From NCBI RefSeq assembly GCF_009696485.1, contig NZ_VULY01000018.1, forward strand, positions 755,001 to 819,000: a DNA stretch of 64,000 bases, in the 5' to 3' direction. Shown here piece by piece: positions 34,993 to 43,951 of the stretch. A program made the position numbers and the translations under genes. This DNA is from Suipraeoptans intestinalis (GTDB lineage Bacteria > Bacillota > Clostridia > Lachnospirales > Lachnospiraceae). Each line of letters starts with the position of its first letter. Position 1 is the stretch's first letter. Below the pieces are notes generated by a model that worked only from the letters and a program-made list of their open reading frames with translations, did no database searches and was not told the origin of the DNA.

Positions 34993-35010
34993 CTCCTATC
35001 TTTCTATATT

Positions 35011-38000
35011 TTATGCCTCAAATCCCAGTTTCTTAGCATATGCCACGATTGCCTTCTCGAAGCATTCGATGGGAGGATGTACCGTACCTGCGCCGATCTG
35101 TCCCTTTCCTGCCACTTTGTTTGCAATTCCCGTGTTGATGACCGGTGTGATTCCCTTTTCCACTACCAGTCTCGCGTCGATTCCCAGACAGATTCCCTGG
35201 AAATTCCAGGTAGGAACAGTAAAGTTGGGATTCCTGTCGATCACGATCTCCATCATCTCATTGCTGGTCCTCAGCGCATCTTCATATCCGCCGGCTCCCA
35301 CAAATCTTGTTACGGCAGGCGCGGCGATCATTGCCATGCCTCCTACGCCAAAGGTCTCTGTGATCGCACTGTCTCCCATATCCGGGCATGCGTCCTCTGC
35401 GTCATATCCCGTAAAGTAAAGTCCCTGCGGTGTATTTACCGGGCCGGTAAACCATTCGTCTCCCATTCCGGCAATGCGGATCCCAAACTCATATCCGTTC
35501 CGGCACATGGCTGTTACGATGGTTCCGTCCGTTCCTTCTCTTGCTGTATCCATGACCACCTTTCCTGTCGCCATCATAATGTTCAGGAAGAACTGATCTG
35601 TATCCGAAAGGAATTTGATCACGTCATAGCGGTCCTTTTCTTCCAGATCCATCGCTGTGATGATGGGCGCCACCTCTTTCAGGAAAGCCAGGGATGCCGC
35701 GATATTTCTCTGATGGAATTCATCTCCCATGGCAATTGCCTTTGCCACCAGCGGATTGACAGCCAGACCGTTTTCCATGGATCGAAGGGCTTTTCCCAGT
35801 GTGGGACCCAGTACGTCCCGCATCCAGCGCAGTCTGTCTACTACTTCCGCATCATAAGCGCCAAAGCGCAGCACCTTTCCAATCCCTTCGTTCATCGTAC
35901 AGTAAGCCTTGCGTCCATCTACTGCATTTTCCACTACAAAGACTGCCATGTTGGGAGAGGTGATCCCTCCCATCGGCCCTACTGCATTGCAGTGGTGGCA
36001 GGGAATAAACCGGATCTCGCCCGCCTCCAGCATCCTTCTTGCTTCTTCTTCCGTCTCTGCCCATTCTTCAAACATGACGGCCCCGACGCAGGATCCCTGC
36101 ATAGGATCCGGCATATTCCGGTACGCCACCGGAGGTCCGGCATGTAAAATGACTTTTCCGCCATTCTCTGAAAATTCCGGGATCACATCTTTTGCCCGGA
36201 CATTGTCTTTTAGGATGGGCTGACTTCCCACAATCTTTGCGATCACTTCCCGGTTCTTCTGATCGATCTCCTGGCAGGTTCTTAAAAAATTCAGGGTTTT
36301 TATCAGCTTTACATTTCCGCCTGCCGGTGGCATCCAGTCGTACTGTACCACCTGGCAGCCAAACTGATCCGCTACTTCCGCAAAGCTTTTCAGCCCTATA
36401 TTGATGATCCCCGGTTTTTCTGACAGCAGTCTGCGAAGCATGTCAGAAGGAGCTTGTTTCTCCCTGGGAGCCACTTCTTTTTTGCGGATCTCCTTTTTCG
36501 GTTCTGCAAAATCTCTTCCAATGGCACGAATCGCCATACGGCACGCCAGCTTATTGTTTTCGCAGACCATCACGCCTGCCTGCTCCAGCTTGCTTACAGC
36601 TTCTTCATATCCTTGTACATCTTTCTTCGTTCCGCACACCGTTCCGATAAAGAAAACCTTTCTTCCCGCCGACTCTGCCTTGGCCTTTAATTCCACAATA
36701 GTGGGAAGAAGGGCGCCTGCCATGTCCCCATGGGATCCATAACCCAGCATGATATCAAACAGAACCACTCCCGTCGTCTCATCATCCACTGCTTCCTGCA
36801 TGCATTCGATCCGTTTTGCCGGGTCGATCATCGGATGCGGTTTGCCCTGCGTATAAGCGTCGTCTCCCAGATCTACCACAACATTTCCGTCCAACTGCAG
36901 CATATACCCTTCAATATCCTCCGGCGGGACCTTACATCCCATGGCGTCCTTGATCAGCATGGCCGCCTCATTTGCCAGGGTTCCTCCCGAATAATATGCC
37001 TTGATGGTCTTTCCATCCTCTGCCCGGAAGAACGCGGAAGTGTCTGCGTTTATCTCCGCCTCCGGCACTTCTTCGCCTCTCACCAGACCTACGGCAAGCC
37101 TTGCCGCCTCATCCAGCGTATAGGCATGATAGAAGTTTTCTTCGTGATAGTCCGGTTTTTCTCCTACAAATAAGGTGACTACCGGTTTGCTGAAATTGGA
37201 AAGCCTTGCAGAGATCTTGTCCCTGACTTCCTTTGCCGGCGGCTTGGATACGATCACAAGCACTTTTACCGCTTCGTCCTCTTCCATTCCGTCGATCATA
37301 TCCATCATCGTGATCCCGCCAATGGCTGCGTTCAGATCACGGCCGCCGATCCCGATGGCGTTCGTTACTCCTTCTCCCAGCCGGTCAATGATGGTGGTCA
37401 GCTCCTGGATCCCGGTTCCGGAAGCTCCGATGATTCCGATGGACCCGGGCGTCACGTTGTTGGTAAAGGCAATGGGAACTCCCTGGATGATTCCGGTACC
37501 GCAGTCCGGCCCCATCACTGCAAGCCCTTTTTCGTGCGCCTTCTCCTTCAGTTTCTTTTCGTCTTCCACCGTTACATTGTCGCTGAACATAAATACATGC
37601 AGCCCCTCATCCAACGCCCGGTCTGCTTCCAGCGCCGCATACGCCCCCGGAATGGAGATCACCGCAAGATTTGCCTCCGGCAGCTTTTTCAGCGCCCTTT
37701 CCCAGGACTTGACACTTTCTGCCCCCTTTTTCTCCTCGTTGTCTCCCGACTGCTTTTTCAAGAATGCTTCACACTCCTCCAGGATGACGTCCAAAATCTC
37801 TTCCCGGTCCATATCCGCAACCACTACCATATCGTTTGCCGTTGCGGCCATCAATTCTTCTGTATCCAGCCCGCTCTGCTTGAAAATATCCTTATTGGCG
37901 GGCGTCGCCATCATGATGGATACCTTTTTTACTCCCTCGATCGCTGAAATATGGTTGGTCAAAAGCATCAGCACGACGGAATCATGATAGCTTCCTTTTT

Positions 38001-38019
38001 TTACGACTGTTTTTAACAT
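35011..38019 (-). CDS. Fused AllF-AllG (FdrA-YlbE/DUF1116) subunits of oxamate carbamoyltransferase
   Basis: 1002-residue protein joining two families that are separate genes in E. coli. Residues 1-510 are FdrA/AllF: acyl-CoA-synthetase-like folds with the GPDCGTGIIQGVPIAFTNNV motif near residue 170, IIGASGTGIQEL, and FDIMLGYGSHGDMA near residue 425. A charged linker (KKEIRKKEVAPREKQAP, about 515-535) joins the DUF1116/AllG half, with FIPCHHCNAVGPMGGI near residue 670 and GMAMIAAPAVTRFVG near residue 925. In E. coli allF, allG and allH together encode oxamate carbamoyltransferase, which makes oxamate and carbamoyl phosphate from oxalurate. It sits between ureidoglycolate dehydrogenase and carbamate kinase, as that reaction order requires. 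Confidence 0.92.
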   Translation of the reverse strand: MLKTVVKKGSYHDSVVLMLLTNHISAIEGVKKVSIMMATPANKDIFKQSGLDTEELMAATANDMVVVADMDREEILDVILEECEAFLKKQSGDNEEKKGAESVKSWERALKKLPEANLAVISIPGAYAALEADRALDEGLHVFMFSDNVTVEDEKKLKEKAHEKGLAVMGPDCGTGIIQGVPIAFTNNVTPGSIGIIGASGTGIQELTTIIDRLGEGVTNAIGIGGRDLNAAIGGITMMDMIDGMEEDEAVKVLVIVSKPPAKEVRDKISARLSNFSKPVVTLFVGEKPDYHEENFYHAYTLDEAARLAVGLVRGEEVPEAEINADTSAFFRAEDGKTIKAYYSGGTLANEAAMLIKDAMGCKVPPEDIEGYMLQLDGNVVVDLGDDAYTQGKPHPMIDPAKRIECMQEAVDDETTGVVLFDIMLGYGSHGDMAGALLPTIVELKAKAESAGRKVFFIGTVCGTKKDVQGYEEAVSKLEQAGVMVCENNKLACRMAIRAIGRDFAEPKKEIRKKEVAPREKQAPSDMLRRLLSEKPGIINIGLKSFAEVADQFGCQVVQYDWMPPAGGNVKLIKTLNFLRTCQEIDQKNREVIAKIVGSQPILKDNVRAKDVIPEFSENGGKVILHAGPPVAYRNMPDPMQGSCVGAVMFEEWAETEEEARRMLEAGEIRFIPCHHCNAVGPMGGITSPNMAVFVVENAVDGRKAYCTMNEGIGKVLRFGAYDAEVVDRLRWMRDVLGPTLGKALRSMENGLAVNPLVAKAIAMGDEFHQRNIAASLAFLKEVAPIITAMDLEEKDRYDVIKFLSDTDQFFLNIMMATGKVVMDTAREGTDGTIVTAMCRNGYEFGIRIAGMGDEWFTGPVNTPQGLYFTGYDAEDACPDMGDSAITETFGVGGMAMIAAPAVTRFVGAGGYEDALRTSNEMMEIVIDRNPNFTVPTWNFQGICLGIDARLVVEKGITPVINTGIANKVAGKGQIGAGTVHPPIECFEKAIVAYAKKLGFEA

Positions 38020-38030
38020 AGTTTTTCTCC

Positions 38031-39083
38031 CTAATCGGCAAATCTGTTTTTGTGATCATATCTGTCAAAATGAAGCTGGTCGCTTTTCAGGTAGTCCACG
38101 ATCTCATCTACCACCTCGATGCCGCCCTCTTCATAGGTTTTGTCTCTTCTCATCACAGCTCTTTCTCCCGGATAATACACCTTTCCAAACCCGGGTGCCG
38201 CCTTCATTCCGCTCAGCTCATCGCAGGACTGGGACATGTTTTTCATAAACTGTTCCGCCCCGCAGAATCTTTCCGGATCCATCACAATGATCATCTGACC
38301 CAGCTCCCGTCCCTTGGAGCAGTCTGCATACATGGAGCTTACATGCTTTCCGAAGGGAACTCCCAGCAGGATTCCTGAGAAAATGTCTACCATCATCATC
38401 AGCCCGTATCCTTTTGCTCCTGCAATCGGCACCAGAGCGTTCACTTTATGGGGATCTGTTACCGGGCTTCCTTCTTCATCCACTGCCCAGTCACTGGGGA
38501 TCTCTGCTCCCTGTGATCTTTTATCCAGGATCTTTCCCCATGCCTGCACGGTAGTCGCCATATCAAAGACCACCATTCTTTCGTCTGCTGTCGGCGCCGC
38601 AAAAGAAATGGGATTGGTTCCATAGTAAGGCTCTGTCCCTCCATAGGGCACTGCCATGGGATCAGACTGACAGAAGGTTATGGCAAGCAGTCCCTGCTTC
38701 GCACACATTTCCGTGTAATATCCGATGGAACCTGTGTGTGAAATATTCGCCATCCCAACCACTGCAACCCCGTTTTCTTTCGCCATTTCGATAGCTTTTT
38801 CTGTTGCCTTTGTCGCCACGTAATAGCCGATCCCGTTGTCTCCGTCCAGGATCCCGGAACAGGGGCCCGTCTGTTTCCATGTGATAGCAGGGTCGTGGGT
38901 GATCCCTCCTTTTGCGATCCTTTCTGTGTAATATTCCACACGTACCGCTCCATGAGACGCATATCCTCTCTCGTGTGCCCATGTCAGGATCTCTGCCGTC
39001 TGCTCTGCGTGTTCTTCCTGCAGCCCTCCCTGCATCATTTTATGCTTCATTAAATCTTTCAACTCTTGACGTGCAAGCTTCAT
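38031..39083 (-). CDS. allD: Ureidoglycolate dehydrogenase (AllD)
   Basis: NAD-dependent malate/lactate-type dehydrogenase of 350 residues that oxidises (S)-ureidoglycolate to oxalurate. Family features include the opening helix pair, ERGYASHGAVRVEYYTERI near residue 38, NISHTGSIGYYTEMCA near residue 112, the nucleotide/substrate segment YGTNPISFAAPT near residue 155 and AGAKGYGLMMMVDIFSGIL near residue 220. It lies 11 bases before the AllF-AllG fusion and about 37 bases after AllE. Confidence 0.93.
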   Translation of the reverse strand: MKLARQELKDLMKHKMMQGGLQEEHAEQTAEILTWAHERGYASHGAVRVEYYTERIAKGGITHDPAITWKQTGPCSGILDGDNGIGYYVATKATEKAIEMAKENGVAVVGMANISHTGSIGYYTEMCAKQGLLAITFCQSDPMAVPYGGTEPYYGTNPISFAAPTADERMVVFDMATTVQAWGKILDKRSQGAEIPSDWAVDEEGSPVTDPHKVNALVPIAGAKGYGLMMMVDIFSGILLGVPFGKHVSSMYADCSKGRELGQMIIVMDPERFCGAEQFMKNMSQSCDELSGMKAAPGFGKVYYPGERAVMRRDKTYEEGGIEVVDEIVDYLKSDQLHFDRYDHKNRFAD

Positions 39084-39120
39084 AACTTCCTTCCCTTTTC
39101 CTTTATTTTATTCTACCTGA

Positions 39121-39912
39121 TTACAGCCGAACCTCTCTGTTACAATCCTTGGAGTACAGATAGGCAAGCTCCTCTTCTCGTCCTACACCGTAGCATGCCT
39201 GCGGACAGTAAGCGTCCAGGAACATGTAATCCCCCTTCTTTACCGGGATCCATTCGCCGTCCACACGATACATTCCTTTTCCGGAAAGAAAATACATCCC
39301 ATGCTCCTGCAGGTGTGTTTCGATATATCCATGGGAAGCTCCCAGCTTGAATTTCAGAATGTGGAAGTTCATGTCAAAGCCAAAATCTCCCGCAGCCGGA
39401 AGCAGGTCTTTAATGTGGCAGTTGTCCATGCCTTCGTATTCCACCCATTCCATGTCATTTGTGTTGTTTACCACCGTATGCGCCGCATATCCCTCTACCG
39501 CATCATATCTGCGCCGGTAAACAAACAGCTTTGCCGTGTCCTTTCCTGTATTCTCAAAGCAGATGTCCTTCCCTGCCGGAGAAAACAGGTAGCCGCCCTC
39601 TGTCAGGTCTGCTTCCTTATCTGCATTTTTTACATGAACCTTCCCGGAAAGAACGTACAGCAGTGTCTCGATTCCTTCTCCACCGATCCCCTTCAGGTTC
39701 TTTCCGCCTTCGTGTACCGTTACAAGATAGTCTGCAAAAGACGCGCCCATGGCCGGAGATGCAAGAATGGTCACATCACAGTTTTCATATCCCGGAATGG
39801 CATTTTTTACCAGTCCGTCCGGCTCAAGAAGTACCCAGTTATCCTTCTTGATCACGGAACGTGTCTCTAAAAGATCCTCTCTGTATCCTGTCTGATTGTT
39901 TAAATAACTCAT
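39121..39912 (-). CDS. allE: (S)-Ureidoglycine aminohydrolase (AllE), bicupin
   Basis: 263-residue protein with two cupin domains (about 60-135 and 180-255). It hydrolyses (S)-ureidoglycine to (S)-ureidoglycolate and ammonia. The second cupin carries the metal site in IETHLQEHGMYFLSGKG and a GDYMFLDAYCPQACYG ending typical of AllE. The ATG at 39910-39912 (MSYLNNQTGY) is preferred because AAGGAAGG stands 9 bases away; an upstream ATG abuts that site. First gene of the allE-allD-allFG-arcC-lctP-allC run, with its own promoter. Confidence 0.92.
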   Translation of the reverse strand: MSYLNNQTGYREDLLETRSVIKKDNWVLLEPDGLVKNAIPGYENCDVTILASPAMGASFADYLVTVHEGGKNLKGIGGEGIETLLYVLSGKVHVKNADKEADLTEGGYLFSPAGKDICFENTGKDTAKLFVYRRRYDAVEGYAAHTVVNNTNDMEWVEYEGMDNCHIKDLLPAAGDFGFDMNFHILKFKLGASHGYIETHLQEHGMYFLSGKGMYRVDGEWIPVKKGDYMFLDAYCPQACYGVGREEELAYLYSKDCNREVRL

Positions 39913-39982
39913 AGCTTTCATCCTTCCTTTCTTGATTTCCCAATAATTTTTATGTGTTGTGGTCAACCGGATTCTAATAGTT

Positions 39983-40011
39983 ATTATCCTCTTAGTATCC
40001 TATTTTTTCAA
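39983..40011 (-). promoter_or_regulatory. Promoter of the allE operon
   Basis: Minus strand: TTGAAA (40006-40011), 17 bases, GATAAT (39983-39988), 70 bases before the allE ATG. Confidence 0.6.
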
Positions 40012-40101
40012 TAGTCATTTTAAACAAATTCATGAATTTTATTTTATCTATTCTGTATTTTTTATTTCCAATGCAGTTCCTCTTTATTTTCTCGCTGTTC
40101 G

Positions 40102-40110
40102 TGTTATAAT
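40102..40110 (+). promoter_or_regulatory. Extended -10 promoter of the alpha/beta hydrolase gene
   Basis: TGTTATAAT on the plus strand, 63 bases before the hydrolase ATG, with no clear -35. It is the same extended -10 nonamer as before the AraC gene at 10935. Confidence 0.5.
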
Positions 40111-40173
40111 ATGTATTGAAATTTTCTTTTATTTATTAACCACATTTTAATCAACGGTTTCTGGAGGTTTTTT

Positions 40174-41028
40174 ATGTTTCAGTCTAAAGAAGTCTGTTTA
40201 CAGCAGCTGCCTTATCCCAAAAACGCCATCGTCTATTCCCATTCCTTCCGTAAGCCTCATGCCGTCCTTTTATATTTTCATGGCGGAGGACTTTTGTACG
40301 GAGATAAAAGGGATCTGCCCGACTGCCATATCCGCCGGCTTACCGAAGCCGGCTACAGCATTATTTCCTTTGATTATCCCCTGGCGCCGGCCGCAAAGCT
40401 CCCTCTCATTCTGGAGGATGTCTGCGCGTCCATCCGGCATTATCTGGAGCATCCGCTTTCCTATGTCTGCCGTCCTCTCCCCTACCTGCTGTGGGGACGT
40501 TCTGCCGGCGCTTATCTTTGCCTGAGCGCCGCTGCCTGTGGGCAGCTTCCCAGTCCACCGTCAGGGATCCTCTCCTACTACGGCTATGGGTTTTTGTGTG
40601 ACAACTGGTTTCAGTCCCCCAGCAGTTTCTACCGCACATTTCCACCGGTGTCGGCTGACTGTCTGCAGGCCATCCCGAAAGAGATCCATCCCACCGGCAG
40701 CCTGCAGACCCATTACAGCGTCTATGTCTACGCCAGGCAACAGGGCTGCTGGAAGGATCTGATCTACGAAGGACGGGAAAAGTTTTTCTTCCTGCAGCAC
40801 TCTCTTCGCACCTGCGACCGGCTTCCCTGCCCACTTTTTTGTGCCCACAGCACCGGAGATACCGACGTCCCTTACGAAGAATTTCTTGCTTTGCGTACAA
40901 AATACAACGCCTCTTCCTATGTGGCTCCCTGCAGTGAACACGATTTTGACCGGGATCCCTCCTCTGCCTTTACTGCCGCTCTTCTGGATGCCTCTCTGGC
41001 TTTCCTGCATCAGCTCTTTGCAGTCTGA
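40174..41028 (+). CDS. Alpha/beta hydrolase (esterase-lipase type)
   Basis: 284-residue enzyme with the oxyanion motif YFHGGGLLYGDK near residue 35 and the nucleophile elbow LLWGRSAGAYLCL near residue 110 (Gly-Arg-Ser-Ala-Gly). Likely partners are the aspartate in HSTGDTDVPYEEF and the histidine in SEHDFDRDP, completing a Ser-Asp-His triad. No signal peptide. It lies divergent from allE and convergent with an NCS1 permease, inside the ureide locus, but its substrate is unknown; an amide or ester of the pathway is only a guess. Confidence 0.85.
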   Translation: MFQSKEVCLQQLPYPKNAIVYSHSFRKPHAVLLYFHGGGLLYGDKRDLPDCHIRRLTEAGYSIISFDYPLAPAAKLPLILEDVCASIRHYLEHPLSYVCRPLPYLLWGRSAGAYLCLSAAACGQLPSPPSGILSYYGYGFLCDNWFQSPSSFYRTFPPVSADCLQAIPKEIHPTGSLQTHYSVYVYARQQGCWKDLIYEGREKFFFLQHSLRTCDRLPCPLFCAHSTGDTDVPYEEFLALRTKYNASSYVAPCSEHDFDRDPSSAFTAALLDASLAFLHQLFAV

Positions 41029-41051
41029 TCCTCTTCTGCCTCAAGCAGGAG

Positions 41052-41087
41052 CCTTCCGTTTATGGATACTCTCCTATAAACGGAAGG
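41052..41087. other. Stem-loop between convergent genes
   Basis: Perfect 12-base arms CCTTCCGTTTAT/ATAAACGGAAGG around a 12-base loop, between the hydrolase stop and the permease stop. No T-run follows on either side, so it is a blocking or stabilising hairpin rather than a classical terminator. Confidence 0.6.
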
Positions 41088-41152
41088 AGAGTGCCGCTTT
41101 CCTTCCCATCCGGACACGAAAACGACACCTCCTCTCATTCTGTTCTTATGCT

Positions 41153-42517
41153 TTATTTTTCAAAGATAGTTCCCTTGCAGAACTTCCTGGAGGACGGCAG
41201 CGTCTTCATCAGGAAATAATACAAAACCCCTGTCGGAATCAGGCTGACGTACCAGGACAGCTTCATGATAAACAGCGAGCAGATGGAGCCTATCAGAATC
41301 GCGATGATCCCTGCCCAGTTGATTCCCTTGAAGGTTCCCTGTTTGTCGTAAATATCATTGACATCCAGCTTTTTCTTTCGCAGGATAAAGAAGTCCACTG
41401 CCATCACCGCAAAAATCGGTCCTAAAAAGGCAGAGTAGAATTGGGTAAACAGGTTCAGACCTGCTGCCGAATCTGCCGTAACCAGCTTCCACGGCATCAC
41501 ACATACGGACAACACACCAACCAGTACGGTTGCGTGAGACCACTTCATTTTAAAGGATTCCATCAGAACATATGCCGGAGGTACGATATTGTTCAATACA
41601 TTTGTGGTCACCTGTGCAAATGCGATAAACAGCAGGGTCACAACCGTCAGAAATTTACTTCCCATCGTGGTAGAAAATACTTCCACCGGATCGCTGTTGC
41701 CTGTCGCCGCCGTTACCAGAAGCCCGATCAGGCCCATGAACAGGGTTACCGGCAAAATGGAGATGGTGTAGATGCTTGCCGCTTTTACCGGCTTGATATC
41801 CGGCGTTGCATTCCGGGAATAATCGGAAGCATTAATGATCATGGTCGAATAGATCCCAAGGAAGGAAGTTGTCGCTGCCCAAAACGGCATGCCCCAGGTT
41901 CCCTTCACCTTGGAGAATACGTCTCCGATCTCTGTAGAAAACTGCGTATTTACCACATACAGCATGTAGATCAAAATTCCGATGATAAAGACACAGGAAA
42001 TATTTTCCAGCCACTTGATCCCCTCAAACCCCTTAATAGCAAGAGCCACCTGAAGGATCGTAAACAATGCGTATACCACCGGCAGATTGTCAAACCCAAA
42101 CAGAACCTTACAACAGCCGTTGATGGCGCCGGCTCCTACCCAGCTTTGGAAGCCAAACCAGACAATGGCAGGCAGTCCCCGAAGAACACCGGGGATTTTT
42201 ACTCCCGTTACGCCAAAGCTGCTGCGCAACTGCACGGCAAACGGTATGCCATAAATATGTCCGCATTCTCCGATGATCGCAAGCGCCACTGCAATGACAA
42301 CACATCCGATACACATCGCAAGGATCGCCTGTGGTACGGTAAGTACCCCGATCAGACCCGCTCCCATAGAAAATGTCCCTACCGATACACAGCCGCCCAT
42401 AAAGCTTGCCCCGTAGGAAACGGTACCCATGATCCTCTTTTTTGTCGGCTGCAGATCCGGGTCGATCTGCTGCGCCAGATCCGCCCTTAATTCCTTATTT
42501 TCTATCAGATTACTCAT
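41153..42517 (-). CDS. NCS1-family nucleobase/hydantoin/allantoin permease, copy 1
   Basis: 454-residue NCS1 transporter with about 12 membrane helices. Conserved parts are the cytoplasmic start (IDPDLQPTKKRIMGTVSYGASFMGGCVSVGTF), RGLPAIVWFGFQSWVGAGAING near residue 115 and NASDYSRNA near residue 225. The family includes cytosine, allantoin and hydantoin carriers. It is 27 bases after an allantoinase-type gene and forms a carrier-hydrolase pair with it; a second such pair follows upstream. Confidence 0.9.
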   Translation of the reverse strand: MSNLIENKELRADLAQQIDPDLQPTKKRIMGTVSYGASFMGGCVSVGTFSMGAGLIGVLTVPQAILAMCIGCVVIAVALAIIGECGHIYGIPFAVQLRSSFGVTGVKIPGVLRGLPAIVWFGFQSWVGAGAINGCCKVLFGFDNLPVVYALFTILQVALAIKGFEGIKWLENISCVFIIGILIYMLYVVNTQFSTEIGDVFSKVKGTWGMPFWAATTSFLGIYSTMIINASDYSRNATPDIKPVKAASIYTISILPVTLFMGLIGLLVTAATGNSDPVEVFSTTMGSKFLTVVTLLFIAFAQVTTNVLNNIVPPAYVLMESFKMKWSHATVLVGVLSVCVMPWKLVTADSAAGLNLFTQFYSAFLGPIFAVMAVDFFILRKKKLDVNDIYDKQGTFKGINWAGIIAILIGSICSLFIMKLSWYVSLIPTGVLYYFLMKTLPSSRKFCKGTIFEK

Positions 42518-42544
42518 CCCTTCTTCTCCTTTTTCCCAACTTTT

Positions 42545-43918
42545 TTATTTTTGCTTTTTTACCAGCTCTCCGCATCCTTTTTCCGCTACGATCTTGCCGT
42601 CCTGTGCTACCACATTACCCCGGACCATCGTCAGGATGGGAAGTCCTTTTCCCTTCAATCCCACAAAAGCAGAGATCTTGTTTACATAAAGGAGGGAATC
42701 ACCTGTGATCTCCCATTCTTTTTCAGGATCTACCAGCAGAAGATCCGCATCAAATCCCACCCGGATATCTCCCTTCTTTCCATAGATCCCAAATGCCTTT
42801 GCCGGCAAAACCGCCATGGCATTTGCCAGCACAGTGGGGCATACTCCCCGCTTTACGACTCCTTCGCTGAAGGACGCCTGAAATCCGCTTTGGATCCCGG
42901 AGCAGCCGCCCCATACATCAAACGCCGTCTCTATTTTCTGCCCCAGGATCTCCTTGTATTTTTCATCATAGGAGCAGGGAGAATGATCCGAAGCAATGCC
43001 GCTGAATACGCCCGCCTTTACATATTCCCACATCTGCTCCACCGACTCCTGGGAATGCAGGATCGGCGCGCATTTATAAAGCGGCCCCTTTTCGATCACA
43101 TCCTTCGAGGTAAAGGTCAGATAATGGGTACAGGTTTCTGCCGTAATATCATATCCCTCGTCCTGCGCCGCCTTGATATGTCTTGCCACCTCCGGATGCG
43201 ATACATGGCAGATATGCGCCTTACAGCCGGTGGCCTTCGCGATCTCTATAATGGCATCCGTCGCCACGATTTCCGCCACTACCGGACGGGACTCCAGAAA
43301 GGCTTTCCAGTCGGTACGTCCGGCCTCCTTCATCCTCTTTTCCTGGTTTTTGATGATGGAGTAATCTTCACAGTGAAATCCTGCGCGTCCGTCAAATTCT
43401 TTGATGATCTCCATGGCCTCCATCGCCTGTCCATAGTTCAGCGACTCATAGTCCGGAGAAACGGGCCCGATAAAGGATTTAAAGGAAACGCATCCCTTTT
43501 CGTCCAGATCCTTCAGATCTCCCAGATTATAGCTGGTCAGTCCTCCCCAGAAGCAGTAATCCACATAGGCGTTGGGAGACACTTTCGCCTCCTTAAAATC
43601 AAAAGCCTCTGCATTTGTCAGGCAGGGATCGTTTTGCAGCGGCATGTCGATCACTGTAGTATAGCCTCCCAGAGCCGCTGCCGCCGTTCCATGCGCGTAG
43701 TCCTCCCGCCATTCAAACCCCGGATCATTTAGATGTGCATGGGTGTCAATGGCTCCCGGAAATACATACTTTCCTTCTGCCTCAATCACCTTCTCTGCCG
43801 GCGGAGCGATCCCCGCTTCCAGGATCGCCGCAATTTTCCCATCTTTTATTCCAATATTGCCCTTGCAAACAGCCTCTGCCGTCACAATGGTTCCATTTTG
43901 GATCAATACGTCAAACAT
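42545..43918 (-). CDS. Allantoinase/dihydropyrimidinase-family amidohydrolase, copy 1
   Basis: Cyclic amidohydrolase of 457 residues that opens a ureide ring. The binuclear metal site is visible: IDTHAHLNDPGFEWREDY near residue 57, a conserved lysine in CVSFKSFIGPVS near residue 148, GFHCEDYSII near residue 186, and HICHVSHPEV near residue 240, with the closing aspartate in GIASDHSPCSYDEKY. Sequence features fit allantoinase (AllB), but hydantoinase activity cannot be excluded, and the presence of two copies hints at two substrates. Confidence 0.88.
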   Translation of the reverse strand: MFDVLIQNGTIVTAEAVCKGNIGIKDGKIAAILEAGIAPPAEKVIEAEGKYVFPGAIDTHAHLNDPGFEWREDYAHGTAAAALGGYTTVIDMPLQNDPCLTNAEAFDFKEAKVSPNAYVDYCFWGGLTSYNLGDLKDLDEKGCVSFKSFIGPVSPDYESLNYGQAMEAMEIIKEFDGRAGFHCEDYSIIKNQEKRMKEAGRTDWKAFLESRPVVAEIVATDAIIEIAKATGCKAHICHVSHPEVARHIKAAQDEGYDITAETCTHYLTFTSKDVIEKGPLYKCAPILHSQESVEQMWEYVKAGVFSGIASDHSPCSYDEKYKEILGQKIETAFDVWGGCSGIQSGFQASFSEGVVKRGVCPTVLANAMAVLPAKAFGIYGKKGDIRVGFDADLLLVDPEKEWEITGDSLLYVNKISAFVGLKGKGLPILTMVRGNVVAQDGKIVAEKGCGELVKKQK

Positions 43919-43951
43919 TCCTCATTCCCTCCTGTTTTTTCTGTACGTCTG

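Noticed and set aside
34054-36147. Long plus-strand open frame of about 700 codons
   Set aside because: Antisense to carbamate kinase and the AllF-AllG fusion, both of which have clear family motifs.
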